Assembly (NCBI GenBank): GCA_965214495.1
Contig: OZ243958.1
Coordinates: 372,001-436,000 of the forward strand
DNA from: JANQOH01 sp965214495
Lineage (GTDB): Bacteria > Pseudomonadota > Alphaproteobacteria > UBA7887
DNA: 64,000 nucleotides
Direction: 5' to 3'
How positions within the stretch are numbered: position 1 is the stretch's first letter; every line of letters starts with the position of its first letter. The position numbers were made by a program, and so were the translations under genes. Of this stretch, positions 1 to 9,288 are shown in pieces. The notes beneath the pieces were generated by a model, which had not been told where the DNA came from, ran no database searches, and was given only the letters and a program-made list of their open reading frames with translations.

Positions 1-414
1 CGGCGCGATCCGCAGTTCGTCGAACAGGCCGCGGGCAAGCCGGATGGGCGCGAAGAAATTGATCCCGAAGACGTGGTGCCAGTCGGCCATGTCGGTCGAA
101 AGGCTGTCGAGGCGGCTGCCGTTGCCCCCCTTCGGCGAGATCGCGGCGTTGTTGACCAGCGCGTCGAGCGGCGCGCCGCGCAACATCGCGCGCAGCGCCG
201 CGATGTTCTCGTCCAGTGTTTCGGAATCGCCCAGATCGATCTGCATGTGGTCTTCCGGGCCGGCTTCCCAGGGACAGTTCTCCGGAAAGGACTGGCGCGA
301 GCAGGTAATGACCCGCCAGCCGGCGGACGAGAACCGTTTGACCGTCGCGTGGCCGATCCCGCGGCTCGCGCCGGTCAGAACCAGGGTCTTGCGGCGCTCC
401 CTGCGCAACGCCAT
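1..414 (-). CDS. SDR-family NAD(P)-dependent oxidoreductase, 3' end outside window
   Basis: Reads on the minus strand from an ATG at 414 to the window edge, giving 138 N-terminal residues. A Rossmann nucleotide-binding motif TGASRGIG lies at residues 14-21 and the SDR structural motif NNAA at 88-91. The catalytic Ser-Tyr-Lys region would lie beyond the window. It starts 7 bp after the phaC stop on the same strand, so the two are probably co-transcribed. A PhaB acetoacetyl-CoA reductase role is conceivable next to phaC, but the visible part shows nothing specific for it, so only the superfamily is assigned. Confidence 0.85.
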   Translation of the reverse strand, partial: MALRRERRKTLVLTGASRGIGHATVKRFSSAGWRVITCSRQSFPENCPWEAGPEDHMQIDLGDSETLDENIAALRAMLRGAPLDALVNNAAISPKGGNGSRLDSLSTDMADWHHVFGINFFAPIRLARGLFDELRIAP

Positions 415-421
415 GGCTGGC

Positions 422-2206
422 TCAGGCGGCCTTCTCGCGGACGTAGGAGCCCGGAGCCGGCTCGATCGGCGGGAGGCCGCCGTCGCCGGGCTGCCGTGCG
501 GCGACCGTCTCTCCGGCATGTTCGCCTTGCCACGCGTCCCAGTCGGGCCACCAGGAACCGTCGTGCGCCTCCGCCGTGTCGAGCCACGCATCGGGCGATT
601 CGGGGAGGTCGGCGCTGACGCGATAGGGATATTTCGCCGTTTGCGGCGAATTGGTGATCCCCGCGATGTGACCCGAACCGGCGAGCACGAAGCGGATCGG
701 CCCGCCGTAAAGCCGGGTCGAGGCGTAGCACGACTTCCACGGCGCGATATGGTCGTCCTGCGCCGCCAGGAGATAGACCGGGATCGAGACTTTCGACAGG
801 TCGATCGACTCGCCTGCAAGGGTAAGGCCGCCGGGTTTCGCCAGCAGGTTCTCGCGATACATCCGGCGCAGGTAATAGGAGTGCATCTTCGCCGGCATCC
901 GGGTCGAATCGGCATTCCAGTAGAGCAGGTCGAACGGAATCGGGTCCTTGCCCAGCAGGTAGTTGTTGACCACGAAGGACCAGATCAGATCGTTCGCGCG
1001 CAGCATGTTGAACGTGGTAGCCATCGCGCTGCCGTCGAGATAGCCCCCCTGGCGCGCCATGCGCTCTTCCAGCGACGCGATCTGCTCCTCGTCGATGAAG
1101 ACGCCGAGGTCGCCGGGCTCGGAGAAATCCGCGAGGCTGGCCATGAAGGTCGCCGATTTGATGCGGTCGTCGCCGCGGGCGGCGAGATAGCCGAGCGTGC
1201 ACGCGAGCAGAGTCCCGCCCAGGCAGAGCGACGCGGCGACGATCTCGCGTTCGCCGGTCGCCTTCTCGATCGCGTCGAGCGCCGCGACCGGTCCCTCCAG
1301 CATGTAGTCGTCGAAGGTCTTTGCGGCGAGTTTCTCGTCGGGGTTGACCCACGAGATCATGAACACCGTATAGCCCCGACCGGTCGCCCATTTGACGAAC
1401 GAGTTCTCGGGCCGCAGGTCGAGGATGTAGTATTTGTTGATCCACGGAGGCACCACCAGCAATGGCCGCCTGTGCGCCTGCTCGGCGCCCGGGTCGTATT
1501 GGATCAACTCCATCATGTCGGTGCGGAAGACCACCTGACCGGGTGAAGCGGCGACGTCGCGGCCGACCTCGAACGCTTCCATGTCGGTCATGGTGATCTT
1601 GAGGTCGCCTTCTCCCCGCTCGAGGTCGCGAAGCAGGTTCTCGAGACCCTTGACAAGGTTCTCCCCGCCGGTCTCCAGCGTCTCGCGTAACACTTGGGGA
1701 TTGGTTGCGGCGAAATTCGTGGGCGCCATCGCGTCGGCGAACTGGCGCGTGTAGAAGGCGACCTTGCGCGCGGACTCGTCATCCAGCCCGTCTATATCGC
1801 TCACCGTCTTCTGGAGCCACGCGGCGGTCAGCAGATAGGACTGCTTCACGTGGTCGAACAGCGCGTTCTCCTGCCACGCCGGATCGCGGAACCGGCGGTC
1901 GCCGTCCGCGGGGCGGGCGACCGGCTCGGCCTCCTTGCCGAGCAGGCGCCCGGTCGTGCGCTGCCAGAGTTCGACCTGGTCGCGCCACAGGTCCGTTTGC
2001 GCCTGCATCAGCTTTGCCGGGTCGGCCATCATCCGTTCGGTCATCGCCATGAAGGCGCCGGTCACGTTGAGGGGGTCCGCCTGACCGGTCGAATCCACCC
2101 CCTGACGGTGCGCGAAGGCTTGCATGACGGCCTGGCTGCGTTCGGCGATCCGTTTCCAGGTCTCGGCCATCGCGGCCGCGTCGGGAGTGCGGAAGGTTTC
2201 TGTCAC
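422..2206 (-). CDS. phaC: class I poly(3-hydroxyalkanoate) synthase PhaC
   Basis: Polymerises (R)-3-hydroxyacyl-CoA into the storage polymer PHA at the granule surface. At 594 residues from the chosen start it has the usual class I length. The catalytic triad is visible: Cys328 in a lipase-like box SLCLGG, Asp485 in QDDHIAPW, and His513 in GSGHIAG. The N-terminal 200 residues match the PhaC N-terminal domain pattern. I chose the GTG at 2206 because a GGAAAGG ribosome-binding site precedes it; the frame stays open upstream to 2371 but that part reads as low-complexity Arg-rich sequence. An SDR gene follows 7 bp downstream. The divergent lipoprotein gene begins 130 bp upstream. Confidence 0.95.
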   Translation of the reverse strand: MTETFRTPDAAAMAETWKRIAERSQAVMQAFAHRQGVDSTGQADPLNVTGAFMAMTERMMADPAKLMQAQTDLWRDQVELWQRTTGRLLGKEAEPVARPADGDRRFRDPAWQENALFDHVKQSYLLTAAWLQKTVSDIDGLDDESARKVAFYTRQFADAMAPTNFAATNPQVLRETLETGGENLVKGLENLLRDLERGEGDLKITMTDMEAFEVGRDVAASPGQVVFRTDMMELIQYDPGAEQAHRRPLLVVPPWINKYYILDLRPENSFVKWATGRGYTVFMISWVNPDEKLAAKTFDDYMLEGPVAALDAIEKATGEREIVAASLCLGGTLLACTLGYLAARGDDRIKSATFMASLADFSEPGDLGVFIDEEQIASLEERMARQGGYLDGSAMATTFNMLRANDLIWSFVVNNYLLGKDPIPFDLLYWNADSTRMPAKMHSYYLRRMYRENLLAKPGGLTLAGESIDLSKVSIPVYLLAAQDDHIAPWKSCYASTRLYGGPIRFVLAGSGHIAGITNSPQTAKYPYRVSADLPESPDAWLDTAEAHDGSWWPDWDAWQGEHAGETVAARQPGDGGLPPIEPAPGSYVREKAA

Positions 2207-2240
2207 GTGACGCCTTTCCGTCGGCGGGCCGCGGCGCCGT

Positions 2241-2268
2241 TTGCGCGCCGGCTCGCCTCTGCTATAGA
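2241..2268 (+). promoter_or_regulatory. predicted sigma-70-like promoter for the OmpA-like lipoprotein gene
   Basis: A TTGCGC box (2241-2246) and TATAGA (2263-2268) are separated by 16 bp. The second box is preceded by TG at -15 (TGCTATAGA), an extended -10 arrangement. It lies about 68 bp upstream of the ATG at 2336, in the gap between divergent phaC and the lipoprotein gene. Consensus reading only. Confidence 0.4.
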
Positions 2269-2335
2269 TTCGAATCGAGCCGCGGGCTGGCGCCGTATGG
2301 CGTTCCGGCGGCTGTCGATAACGCATCGGCGTATC

Positions 2336-3118
2336 ATGAAGCTTCTTACTTGCCGCCTTCGCGCCCTGCAAGCCGGATCATCGCCGCTCCGCGCGGCGGC
2401 CGCCGTCGTTCTGGCCGGCATGTTGTCGAGCGGGTGTTCGGACGGCGCGCTGGAGCGGTTGGGCTGGTCCGACCTGTTCGGTTCGGAGTCCGCGTCTGCC
2501 GACCCCGAACTTGCGGCGCGCATCGCCGCGGAACGCGCCGCACCCATACCGGGTGCCGACGGCGACTATCCGAGCCTCGCCGCGGTGCCCGACGAAGCCC
2601 CGGCCGTGACGTCTGCCGACCGGCGAGAGCGCATCGCCGACAGCCTTTTTGCCGTGCGAGAGGGCGACCGCGCAGCCGCGCCGCCGGTCGCGCCCGCCGG
2701 TCCGGCGAGCGCGATGGTCGCCGGGGCCTCGGGCGCTGTCCTCGTCCGCGGGGCGGTGCACGCGGCCGTCATCTATTTCGCGCATGGCTCGATCCGCCTT
2801 TCGGCCAGCGACAAGACGGTTCTTAAACGCGTCGCCGATACCCAACGCGCGCGACGCGCGGACGTTCGCGTGGTCGGTCACGCCAGTTCACGCGGCTCCG
2901 GCGGCGAGGCCCGTGTCAAGGTCGCCAATTTCCGCACCGCTCTCGACCGGGCGCACGCCGTCGCCGGCGAACTGGCGCGGCTCGGCGTCCCTGCCGAGCG
3001 TATCCTGATCGAATCGCGGTCGGACGACGACCCTGCCTGGTCGAACACGACGACGCTCGGCGAGGCAGCCAACCGCCGCACGGACATCTATTTCCTCGCG
3101 CCCGCCGATCCCGGTTGA
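2336..3118 (+). CDS. OmpA/Pal-like outer-membrane lipoprotein
   Basis: 260 residues. The N-terminus has a basic and hydrophobic segment ending in the lipobox LSSGC with Cys34 as the lipidated residue, so the protein is predicted to be anchored in the outer membrane. A low-complexity Ala/Pro/Asp linker spans about residues 35-130. The C-terminal 125 residues form an OmpA-type peptidoglycan-binding domain: AAVIYFAHGS..., then VVGHASSRG, then NFRTALDRA. The family normally bridges outer membrane and peptidoglycan. A promoter-like sequence lies just upstream. The reading frame is open further upstream, but the lipobox spacing fixes the start at 2336. Confidence 0.85.
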   Translation: MKLLTCRLRALQAGSSPLRAAAAVVLAGMLSSGCSDGALERLGWSDLFGSESASADPELAARIAAERAAPIPGADGDYPSLAAVPDEAPAVTSADRRERIADSLFAVREGDRAAAPPVAPAGPASAMVAGASGAVLVRGAVHAAVIYFAHGSIRLSASDKTVLKRVADTQRARRADVRVVGHASSRGSGGEARVKVANFRTALDRAHAVAGELARLGVPAERILIESRSDDDPAWSNTTTLGEAANRRTDIYFLAPADPG

Positions 3119-3134
3119 ACGCCAGCCCGATTCG

Positions 3135-4352
3135 ATGAGCGCCGACTTCGAGCGCATCGCGCGCTTGCCGCCCTACGTGTTCGCCGAGGTGAACGAGATG
3201 AAGCGGCGCGCCCGCGCCGCGGGCCGCGACGTGATCGACTTCGGGATGGGCAACCCCGACCAGCCGACACCGGCGCACATCGTCGACAAGCTTGTCGAAA
3301 CAGTGCGCAAGCCGCGCACCCATCGCTATTCCACCTCGCGCGGCATTCCCGGCCTGCGGCGCGCCATGGCGGCGTATTACCGGCGGCGTTTCGATGTGGC
3401 ACTCGACCCGGAAGCCGAAATCGTGGCGACCATCGGATCGAAGGAAGGACTCGCCAATCTCGCCTCCGCGATAACCGCTCCGGGGGATGTCGTTCTGGCG
3501 CCGAACCCCAGCTATCCGATTCACCCCTACGGCTTCGTCATCGCCGGCGCGACGGTCGCCAGCATCCGATGCGGACCGGGGATCGACCATCTCGCCGAAC
3601 TCGAACGTGCGGTGGCGGCCAGTCCGCGCAAACCGACGGCGATGGTGCTCAACTTTCCCAACAATCCGACCGCCGAACTCGCCGACCGCGATTTCTACGA
3701 GCGCGTGGTCGCCTTCGCGAGGGCGCACGGCATCTGGATCCTCTCCGACCTCGCATATGCCGAGATCTATTTCGATTCGGAGCCGCCGCCCTCGATTCTC
3801 GAAGTATCGGGCGCGCGCGAGATCGCGGTCGAGTTCACCTCCTTGAGCAAAACCTATTCGATGCCCGGGTGGCGGATCGGTTTCGCCGCCGGCAACCGCC
3901 GGCTGATCCATGCGCTCGCGCGCATCAAGTCCTATCTCGACTACGGTGCGTTCACACCCATCCAGGTCGCTGCGGCGGCGGCGCTCAACGGTCCCCAGGA
4001 CTGTGTCGAGGAGATACGCGCCCGCTATCGCGAACGCCGCGACGTTCTGGTCGAGAGTTTCGCCCAGGCGGGCTGGGCGGTGCCCCGCCCGCCCGCGACG
4101 ATGTTCGCCTGGGCGCCGGTCCCGCCGGCCTGGCGGGCCGCGGGATCGCTGGAGTTCTCCAAGGCGTTGCTGACCGAAGCCGGTGTCGCGGTGTCGCCCG
4201 GTATCGGCTTCGGCGAATACGGTGAAGGCCATGTGCGTCTGGCGCTGGTGGAAAACCGCCAGCGCATCCGCCAGGCCGCCCGCAACGTGAAGGCGTTTCT
4301 CTCCCGCTCCGCGCCCGCCGCGGCGCCGGCGAGACGGGCGGTTGCGCGGTGA
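3135..4352 (+). CDS. class I/II PLP-dependent aminotransferase (LL-diaminopimelate/alanine aminotransferase-like)
   Basis: 405 residues of fold-type I aminotransferase. The PLP Schiff-base lysine is Lys239 in SLSKTYSMPGWRIGF. Upstream are the cofactor-contact motif FPNNPT and the segment SDLAYAEIYF. The N-terminal DFGMGNPDQPTP is typical of the group annotated as LL-diaminopimelate or alanine aminotransferases. It overlaps the next gene, homoserine dehydrogenase, by 4 bp (GTGA). That arrangement is common in alphaproteobacteria and suggests an amino-acid biosynthetic role, probably alanine or an aspartate-family amino acid. The exact substrate cannot be read from sequence. Confidence 0.85.
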   Translation: MSADFERIARLPPYVFAEVNEMKRRARAAGRDVIDFGMGNPDQPTPAHIVDKLVETVRKPRTHRYSTSRGIPGLRRAMAAYYRRRFDVALDPEAEIVATIGSKEGLANLASAITAPGDVVLAPNPSYPIHPYGFVIAGATVASIRCGPGIDHLAELERAVAASPRKPTAMVLNFPNNPTAELADRDFYERVVAFARAHGIWILSDLAYAEIYFDSEPPPSILEVSGAREIAVEFTSLSKTYSMPGWRIGFAAGNRRLIHALARIKSYLDYGAFTPIQVAAAAALNGPQDCVEEIRARYRERRDVLVESFAQAGWAVPRPPATMFAWAPVPPAWRAAGSLEFSKALLTEAGVAVSPGIGFGEYGEGHVRLALVENRQRIRQAARNVKAFLSRSAPAAAPARRAVAR

Positions 4353-5638
4353 GCGCGCCGCTGCGCGTCGGCATCGCCGGCCTCGGCACGGTCGGCGCCG
4401 GCACACTGAAACTGATCCGCGACAACCGCGCCGTTCTCGCCGCGCGCTGCGGTCGGCCGCTCGATGTCGTCGCCGTATCGGCGCGCGACCGGAGCAAGGA
4501 TCGCGGCGCCGCCCTCGACGGCACAGCCTGGTATGACGACGCCACCGCGCTCGCTGACCACGGCCTCGATGTGGTCGTCGAACTGATCGGCGGCGCCGAC
4601 GGCGCGGCGTTCGAGCTGGTCGAGCGTGCGCTCGCACGGGGGATCCACGTCGTCACCGCGAACAAGGCGCTGATCGCCCATCACGGCGCCGCGCTCGCCC
4701 AACGCGCCGAGGCGACGGGTGCGCATCTCGGCTTCGAGGCAGCCGTGGCGGGCGGGATTCCCATCGTCAAGGCGTTGCGCGAGGGCCTCGCCGCCAATCG
4801 CCTGAAGCGCGTTTACGGAATCCTCAACGGCACCTGCAACTACATGCTGACCAACATGCGCGAGACCGGGCGCGCCTTCGGGACCGTTCTCGCGGAAGCG
4901 CAGGCGCTCGGCTACGCCGAAGCCGACCCGGGTTTCGACATTGACGGCGTCGATGCGGCGCACAAACTCGCGATCCTCTCCAGCCTGGCGTTCGGCAGCC
5001 GGCTCGATTTCCCGTCGGTCTATGTCGAGGGTATCCGCCACATCGAACCTGCCGATATCGCCTGCGCGGACGAACTTGGTTTTCGCATCAAGTTGCTCGG
5101 CATCGCCGCGCGCGAGGATGCGGGGCTCGTTCAATGGGTCTATCCGTGCCTGGTGCCGCACGCCGCGCCGATCGCCGGGGTCGAGGGGGTGCTGAACGCG
5201 GTCGTCGGCGAGGGGGACCATGCCGGCGTTACGGTCTATGAGGGGCGCGGCGCCGGCGCCGGCCCGACCGCTTCGGCGGTGGTCGCCGACATCGTCGATA
5301 TCGCGCGCGGGGTTCGCCTGCCGGCGTTCTCGGTTCCCGTCAACGCGCTGGAAAGCGTCCCGGCGGTGCCCGTCAAGCGCCGCGTCGGCGCATACTATGT
5401 CCGCCTGGCCGTCGCGGACCGGCCCGGCGTGATCGCCGATATCGCGGCTTGTCTGCGCGACCACTCGGTGTCGATGGAAGCGCTGGTGCAGCGCGCGCGC
5501 AGCGCCGACGAACCCGTGCCGGTGGTCATGACGACCCATGACGTCGAGGAAGCCTCGATACGCGCGGCCCTGGCGGGGATCGCCGCCCTCGACACGGTAG
5601 CGGAGCCGCCGCGTTTGATCCGCATCGAATCGCTATAG
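4349..5638 (+). CDS. hom: homoserine dehydrogenase
   Basis: Reduces aspartate semialdehyde to homoserine, the branch point towards threonine and methionine. 429 residues, the usual length for the ACT-containing form. An N-terminal Rossmann motif GIAGLGTVGAG lies at residues 8-18. The catalytic domain carries GILNGTCNYMLTNM and DPGFDIDGVDAAHK. A C-terminal ACT domain (about 345-425, YYVRLAVADRPGVIADIA) is the expected threonine-feedback site. It starts at a GTG overlapping the aminotransferase stop, which implies translational coupling. Confidence 0.96.
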   Translation: MSAPLRVGIAGLGTVGAGTLKLIRDNRAVLAARCGRPLDVVAVSARDRSKDRGAALDGTAWYDDATALADHGLDVVVELIGGADGAAFELVERALARGIHVVTANKALIAHHGAALAQRAEATGAHLGFEAAVAGGIPIVKALREGLAANRLKRVYGILNGTCNYMLTNMRETGRAFGTVLAEAQALGYAEADPGFDIDGVDAAHKLAILSSLAFGSRLDFPSVYVEGIRHIEPADIACADELGFRIKLLGIAAREDAGLVQWVYPCLVPHAAPIAGVEGVLNAVVGEGDHAGVTVYEGRGAGAGPTASAVVADIVDIARGVRLPAFSVPVNALESVPAVPVKRRVGAYYVRLAVADRPGVIADIAACLRDHSVSMEALVQRARSADEPVPVVMTTHDVEEASIRAALAGIAALDTVAEPPRLIRIESL

Positions 5639-5661
5639 ACTCGACGGTTGGAGGGGAGCGC

Positions 5662-6645
5662 ATGTCCGGCGAGACGGCACTTGATCGAAATCTGGCGCTG
5701 GAAGCGGCGCGCGTCACCGAGGCGGCGGCGTTATCTTGCGCGCGTTTCGTCGGCTGCGGTGACGAACGCGCCGCCGACCAGGCGGCCGTGGATGCGATGC
5801 GGCGGGCGCTCGGAGCGCTGGCGATCGACGGCACCGTCGTCATCGGCGAAGGAGAGCGCGACGAAGCCCCGATGCTCTTTATCGGCGAGAAGGTCGGCCG
5901 CGGCGGCCCGAAGGTCGATATCGCGCTCGACCCGCTCGAGGGCACGACGATCTGCGCCACCGGCGGGGCCAACGCCCTGGCCGTCATCGCCATGGCCGAG
6001 GACGGCGGCTTCCTCAATGCTCCCGACGTTTACATGGACAAGATCGCCGTCGGCGGCGGCCTGCCCAACGGCGTAATCGACCTCGACCGTCAGCCGGGAG
6101 AGAATCTTGCCGCCCTGGCGTCGGCGAAGGGAGTCGGCGTGAGCGATCTCGTCGCGTGCATCCTCAATCGTCCGCGTCACGAGAAACTCATCGCCCGCGT
6201 GCGCGAAGCCGGCGCACGTATCCAGCTTATCCAGGACGGCGACATCGCCGGGGTCATCGCCACCTCGCGCGGTGCCGGAATCGATATCTATCTCGGCTCC
6301 GGCGGCGCGCCGGAAGGCGTATTGGCGGCGGCGGCGCTGCGCTGCATCGGCGGCCAGATGATGGGCCGGTTGCTGTTTCGCAATGACGACGAGCGTGCGC
6401 GGGCCCGCCGGCTGGGGATCGAGGACCTGCATCGGAAATACACGCTCCAGGACCTCGCACGCGGCGATGTCATCTTCGCGGCCACCGGGGTGACCGACGG
6501 GGCGATGTTGCGCGGCGTGCGCCGCGATGCGAAGGGCGCCGAGACCGAATCGCTGATCATGCGCTCGCAGACGGGCACCGTGCGCGTCATTCGCGCGCAG
6601 CACGATTTCACCTGCAAGCCGCCGCCCGACGATGGGTGCGCATAG
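5662..6645 (+). CDS. glpX: class II fructose-1,6-bisphosphatase
   Basis: 327 residues. Hydrolyses fructose-1,6-bisphosphate in gluconeogenesis. The metal and substrate motifs GEGERDEAPML (about 62-72) and DPLEGT (90-95) are both present, and FAATGVTDGAML near the C-terminus is typical of GlpX. An AGG-rich ribosome-binding site (GGAGGGG) sits just before the ATG. The stop overlaps the start of recJ by 14 bp. The hom-glpX-recJ order is common in alphaproteobacteria. Confidence 0.96.
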   Translation: MSGETALDRNLALEAARVTEAAALSCARFVGCGDERAADQAAVDAMRRALGALAIDGTVVIGEGERDEAPMLFIGEKVGRGGPKVDIALDPLEGTTICATGGANALAVIAMAEDGGFLNAPDVYMDKIAVGGGLPNGVIDLDRQPGENLAALASAKGVGVSDLVACILNRPRHEKLIARVREAGARIQLIQDGDIAGVIATSRGAGIDIYLGSGGAPEGVLAAAALRCIGGQMMGRLLFRNDDERARARRLGIEDLHRKYTLQDLARGDVIFAATGVTDGAMLRGVRRDAKGAETESLIMRSQTGTVRVIRAQHDFTCKPPPDDGCA

Positions 6646-8413
6646 CCTGCCGTCGCCGGCGCTGTTGGGCGTCGTGCGCTCGGCCGGCGGCCGCCGCTGG
6701 GAGAATCGCTGCGCCCATGACCGGCTCGCCCTGGCGCTCGCGCAGACGCTCGATCTGCCGGAGGTAGTCGCCCGCGTGCTCGCCGGGCGCGGGGTGACTC
6801 CGGACCGTGCCGGGTCGTGGATGAATCCGACATTGCGCGAGGCGCTGCCGGACCCGTCGTCGTTCGCTGACATGGATCGGGCCGCCGAGCGCATCGCCAC
6901 CGCGGTGGCGAACGGCGAAACGGTCGGCGTTTTCGGCGACTACGACGTGGACGGCGCGACGGCCTCGGCGTTGGTCCGGCTCTATGTCGAAGCCGCTGGC
7001 GGCCGCGCGCGCGTTTACATTCCCGACCGTCGGCGCGAAGGTTACGGGCCGAATCGCGCCGCGCTGTCGCAACTGGCGGATGAGGGCGTTCGCCTCGTCG
7101 TCACGGTCGATTGCGGCACGACAGCGATGGAACCTCTGGCGGCGGCGACGGAAATGGGTCTCGACATCATCGTGGTGGATCACCATCAGGCCGGCCCCGA
7201 ACGGCCGCAGTGCCATGCGCTGGTGAATCCGAACCGGCTGGACGACACCAGCGGCCAGGGCGGCCTGGCGGCGGTCGGCGTCGCCTTCGTGCTGATCGTG
7301 GCGGTCAACCGGGCGTTGCGCGCGCGCGGCCGCTTCGCGAACCGTATCGAACCCGAGCTGTTCCGGTTTCTCGACCTCGTGGCCCTCGGCACCATCTGCG
7401 ACATGGCGCCGCTCACCGGGCTCAATCGCGCATTCGTCCGCCAGGGGCTGAAGATCATGGCGCGCCGGGGCAATCCGGGTCTCGCCGCGCTGGCTGACGC
7501 AGCGCGTCTCGACTCGCCACCCGGCGTTTATCACGCGGGTTTCGTGTTCGGACCGCGCATCAACGCCGGCGGCCGGGTCGGCGATGCGTCTCTGGGGCAC
7601 CGCCTGCTGTGTGCGCGCGATCGGGAAGAAGCGGGGCCGATCGCCGAACGGCTCGACCGGCTCAATACGGAACGCCGCGAGATCGAGGGCCGGGTTCTCG
7701 CGGCGGCGATGGCGCAAGCCGAGGATGCGATGGCCGACTCCCCGGCGGCGCTGGTTGTCGTCGGCGAAGACTGGCACGTCGGCGTGATTGGCCTGGTCGC
7801 GAACCGCCTCGCCGAGCGTTACCACCGGCCGGCGGTGGCGATCGCGCGAGACGGCGACCAGGCGAAGGGCAGTGCGCGTTCGATCCCCGGCTTCGATATC
7901 GGCGCGGCGATGATTGCCGCGCGTCAGCGCGGACTCGTCGTCAGCGGCGGCGGTCACGCGATGGCGGCGGGTGTGACTCTGGCGGTGGACGGGATCGACG
8001 CGTTCGCTCGATTCATTCGAGCCCGCGCTGCGAGCGCGGTTGCCGAGGCGCTGCCGACGCTGCGGCTCGACGGCGTCCTGGCGCCCGGAGGTGCGACGAC
8101 CGACCTGCTTGACCTGCTCGATCCGGCGGGTCCCTACGGGGTCGGCAATCCGGAGCCACGCTTCGTCATGCCGGAATGCCGGATCGAGTTCGCCGATACG
8201 ACGACGAACGGTCACGTGCGTTGCCGGCTTTCCGGCGACGGGGGAGGGCGCGTTCAGGCGATCGCTTTCCGTGCCGCCGACGGGCCGGTCGGCCAGGCGT
8301 TGCTCGCCGCGCGCGGCGGCGCGCTGCACGTCGCCGGCCATTTGCGCCGCGACCGCTGGCGCGGGCGCGACAGCGTGCGCATGATCGTCGAAGACGTCGC
8401 GGCGCCGCGGTGA
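6632..8413 (+). CDS. recJ: single-stranded-DNA-specific exonuclease RecJ
   Basis: 593 residues; a cytoplasmic 5'-3' ssDNA exonuclease for recombination and mismatch repair. DHH phosphoesterase motifs are visible: DYDVDGATA (Asp103, Asp105, Asp107) and VVDHHQ (Asp183-His185). A DHHA1 region with SGGGHAMAAG follows at about 430, then the C-terminal OB fold. The ATG at 6632 lies inside the end of glpX, and the stop overlaps the GTG start of galU, so the three genes are tightly coupled. Confidence 0.96.
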   Translation: MGAHSLPSPALLGVVRSAGGRRWENRCAHDRLALALAQTLDLPEVVARVLAGRGVTPDRAGSWMNPTLREALPDPSSFADMDRAAERIATAVANGETVGVFGDYDVDGATASALVRLYVEAAGGRARVYIPDRRREGYGPNRAALSQLADEGVRLVVTVDCGTTAMEPLAAATEMGLDIIVVDHHQAGPERPQCHALVNPNRLDDTSGQGGLAAVGVAFVLIVAVNRALRARGRFANRIEPELFRFLDLVALGTICDMAPLTGLNRAFVRQGLKIMARRGNPGLAALADAARLDSPPGVYHAGFVFGPRINAGGRVGDASLGHRLLCARDREEAGPIAERLDRLNTERREIEGRVLAAAMAQAEDAMADSPAALVVVGEDWHVGVIGLVANRLAERYHRPAVAIARDGDQAKGSARSIPGFDIGAAMIAARQRGLVVSGGGHAMAAGVTLAVDGIDAFARFIRARAASAVAEALPTLRLDGVLAPGGATTDLLDLLDPAGPYGVGNPEPRFVMPECRIEFADTTTNGHVRCRLSGDGGGRVQAIAFRAADGPVGQALLAARGGALHVAGHLRRDRWRGRDSVRMIVEDVAAPR

Positions 8414-9288
8414 CCGCGCCGGTTCGCACCGCGGTCATCCCGGCCGGCGGCCTCGGCACCCGCTTTCTCCCGGCGACGCGGGCCATACCGAAGGAAATGC
8501 TGCCCATCGTCGATAAGCCGCTGATCCAGTATGCGGTCGAGGAAGCGCGCGCGGCCGGGATCGAACGCATCGTTCTGGTGACGGCGCGCGGCAAGACGGC
8601 GATCGTCGATCATTTCGACGAGGCGCCGGAATTGCAGTCGCAGCTCGAGGCTGCGGGCAAGATGGAGGCGGCGGCAGTCGTTCGAGCGGCCATCCCACCG
8701 CCGGGAAGCCTGCTGTCGGTGCGCCAGCAACAGCCGCTCGGTCTCGGACACGCGGTCTGGTGCGCGCGCGCCGCGGTAGGCGACGCACCGTTCGCTGTCG
8801 TGCTGCCGGACGACCTGATCCTCGGGCCGCGTCCGTGTCTCGCCCAAATGGTGGAAGCGCACGCGGCGACCGACGGCGCGCTCCTCGCCGTGATGCCGGT
8901 GGCGCGCGAATTCACCAACCGCTACGGGATCGTCGATCCCGCCCGGCACCACGGCGACCTGGTGGCGGTCGCGGGACTGGTGGAAAAGCCGGCTCCCGAC
9001 GCTGCGCCGTCAGACCTCGCGATCATCGGCCGCTATATCCTCCCGGCCGCGGTTTTCGAGCATCTCGGCCATCACCGGCGCGGCGCGGGAGGCGAAATTC
9101 AACTCACCGATGCCATCGCCGGATTGATCGGCGCGACACCGGTGCATGGATTCCGGTTTGCCGGCCAGCGCTTCGATTGCGGCAGCCCGGCGGGCTTTCT
9201 CGAAGCGACCGTCGCCTGCGCGCTGGCGCGCGAAGAGCTTGCCAACGAAGCACGCGCGATCCTGACGCGAAGGCTGGGGCAGGCATGA
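8410..9288 (+). CDS. galU: UTP-glucose-1-phosphate uridylyltransferase
   Basis: 292 residues. Makes UDP-glucose from UTP and glucose-1-phosphate. The nucleotidyltransferase signature GGLGTRFLP (13-21) is followed by PKEMLPIVDKP. QQPLGLGHAVWCA and VLPDDLIL give the UTP-binding and metal-binding parts, and GRYILPAAVFEHL the sugar region. The start is the GTG at 8410, overlapping the recJ stop. The frame extends upstream but the GalU homology begins here. The next gene, UDP-glucose dehydrogenase, overlaps by 4 bp, so UDP-glucose is probably channelled to UDP-glucuronate. Confidence 0.95.
   Translation: MTAPVRTAVIPAGGLGTRFLPATRAIPKEMLPIVDKPLIQYAVEEARAAGIERIVLVTARGKTAIVDHFDEAPELQSQLEAAGKMEAAAVVRAAIPPPGSLLSVRQQQPLGLGHAVWCARAAVGDAPFAVVLPDDLILGPRPCLAQMVEAHAATDGALLAVMPVAREFTNRYGIVDPARHHGDLVAVAGLVEKPAPDAAPSDLAIIGRYILPAAVFEHLGHHRRGAGGEIQLTDAIAGLIGATPVHGFRFAGQRFDCGSPAGFLEATVACALAREELANEARAILTRRLGQA

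Noticed and set aside
1..414. Calling the first gene phaB (acetoacetyl-CoA reductase) because it follows phaC
   Set aside because: Only the N-terminal 138 residues are visible and show generic SDR motifs. Position alone is not enough.
44..1546. A 500-residue plus-strand open frame over the SDR and phaC genes
   Set aside because: Arg-rich antisense sequence. phaC on the other strand has its full catalytic triad.
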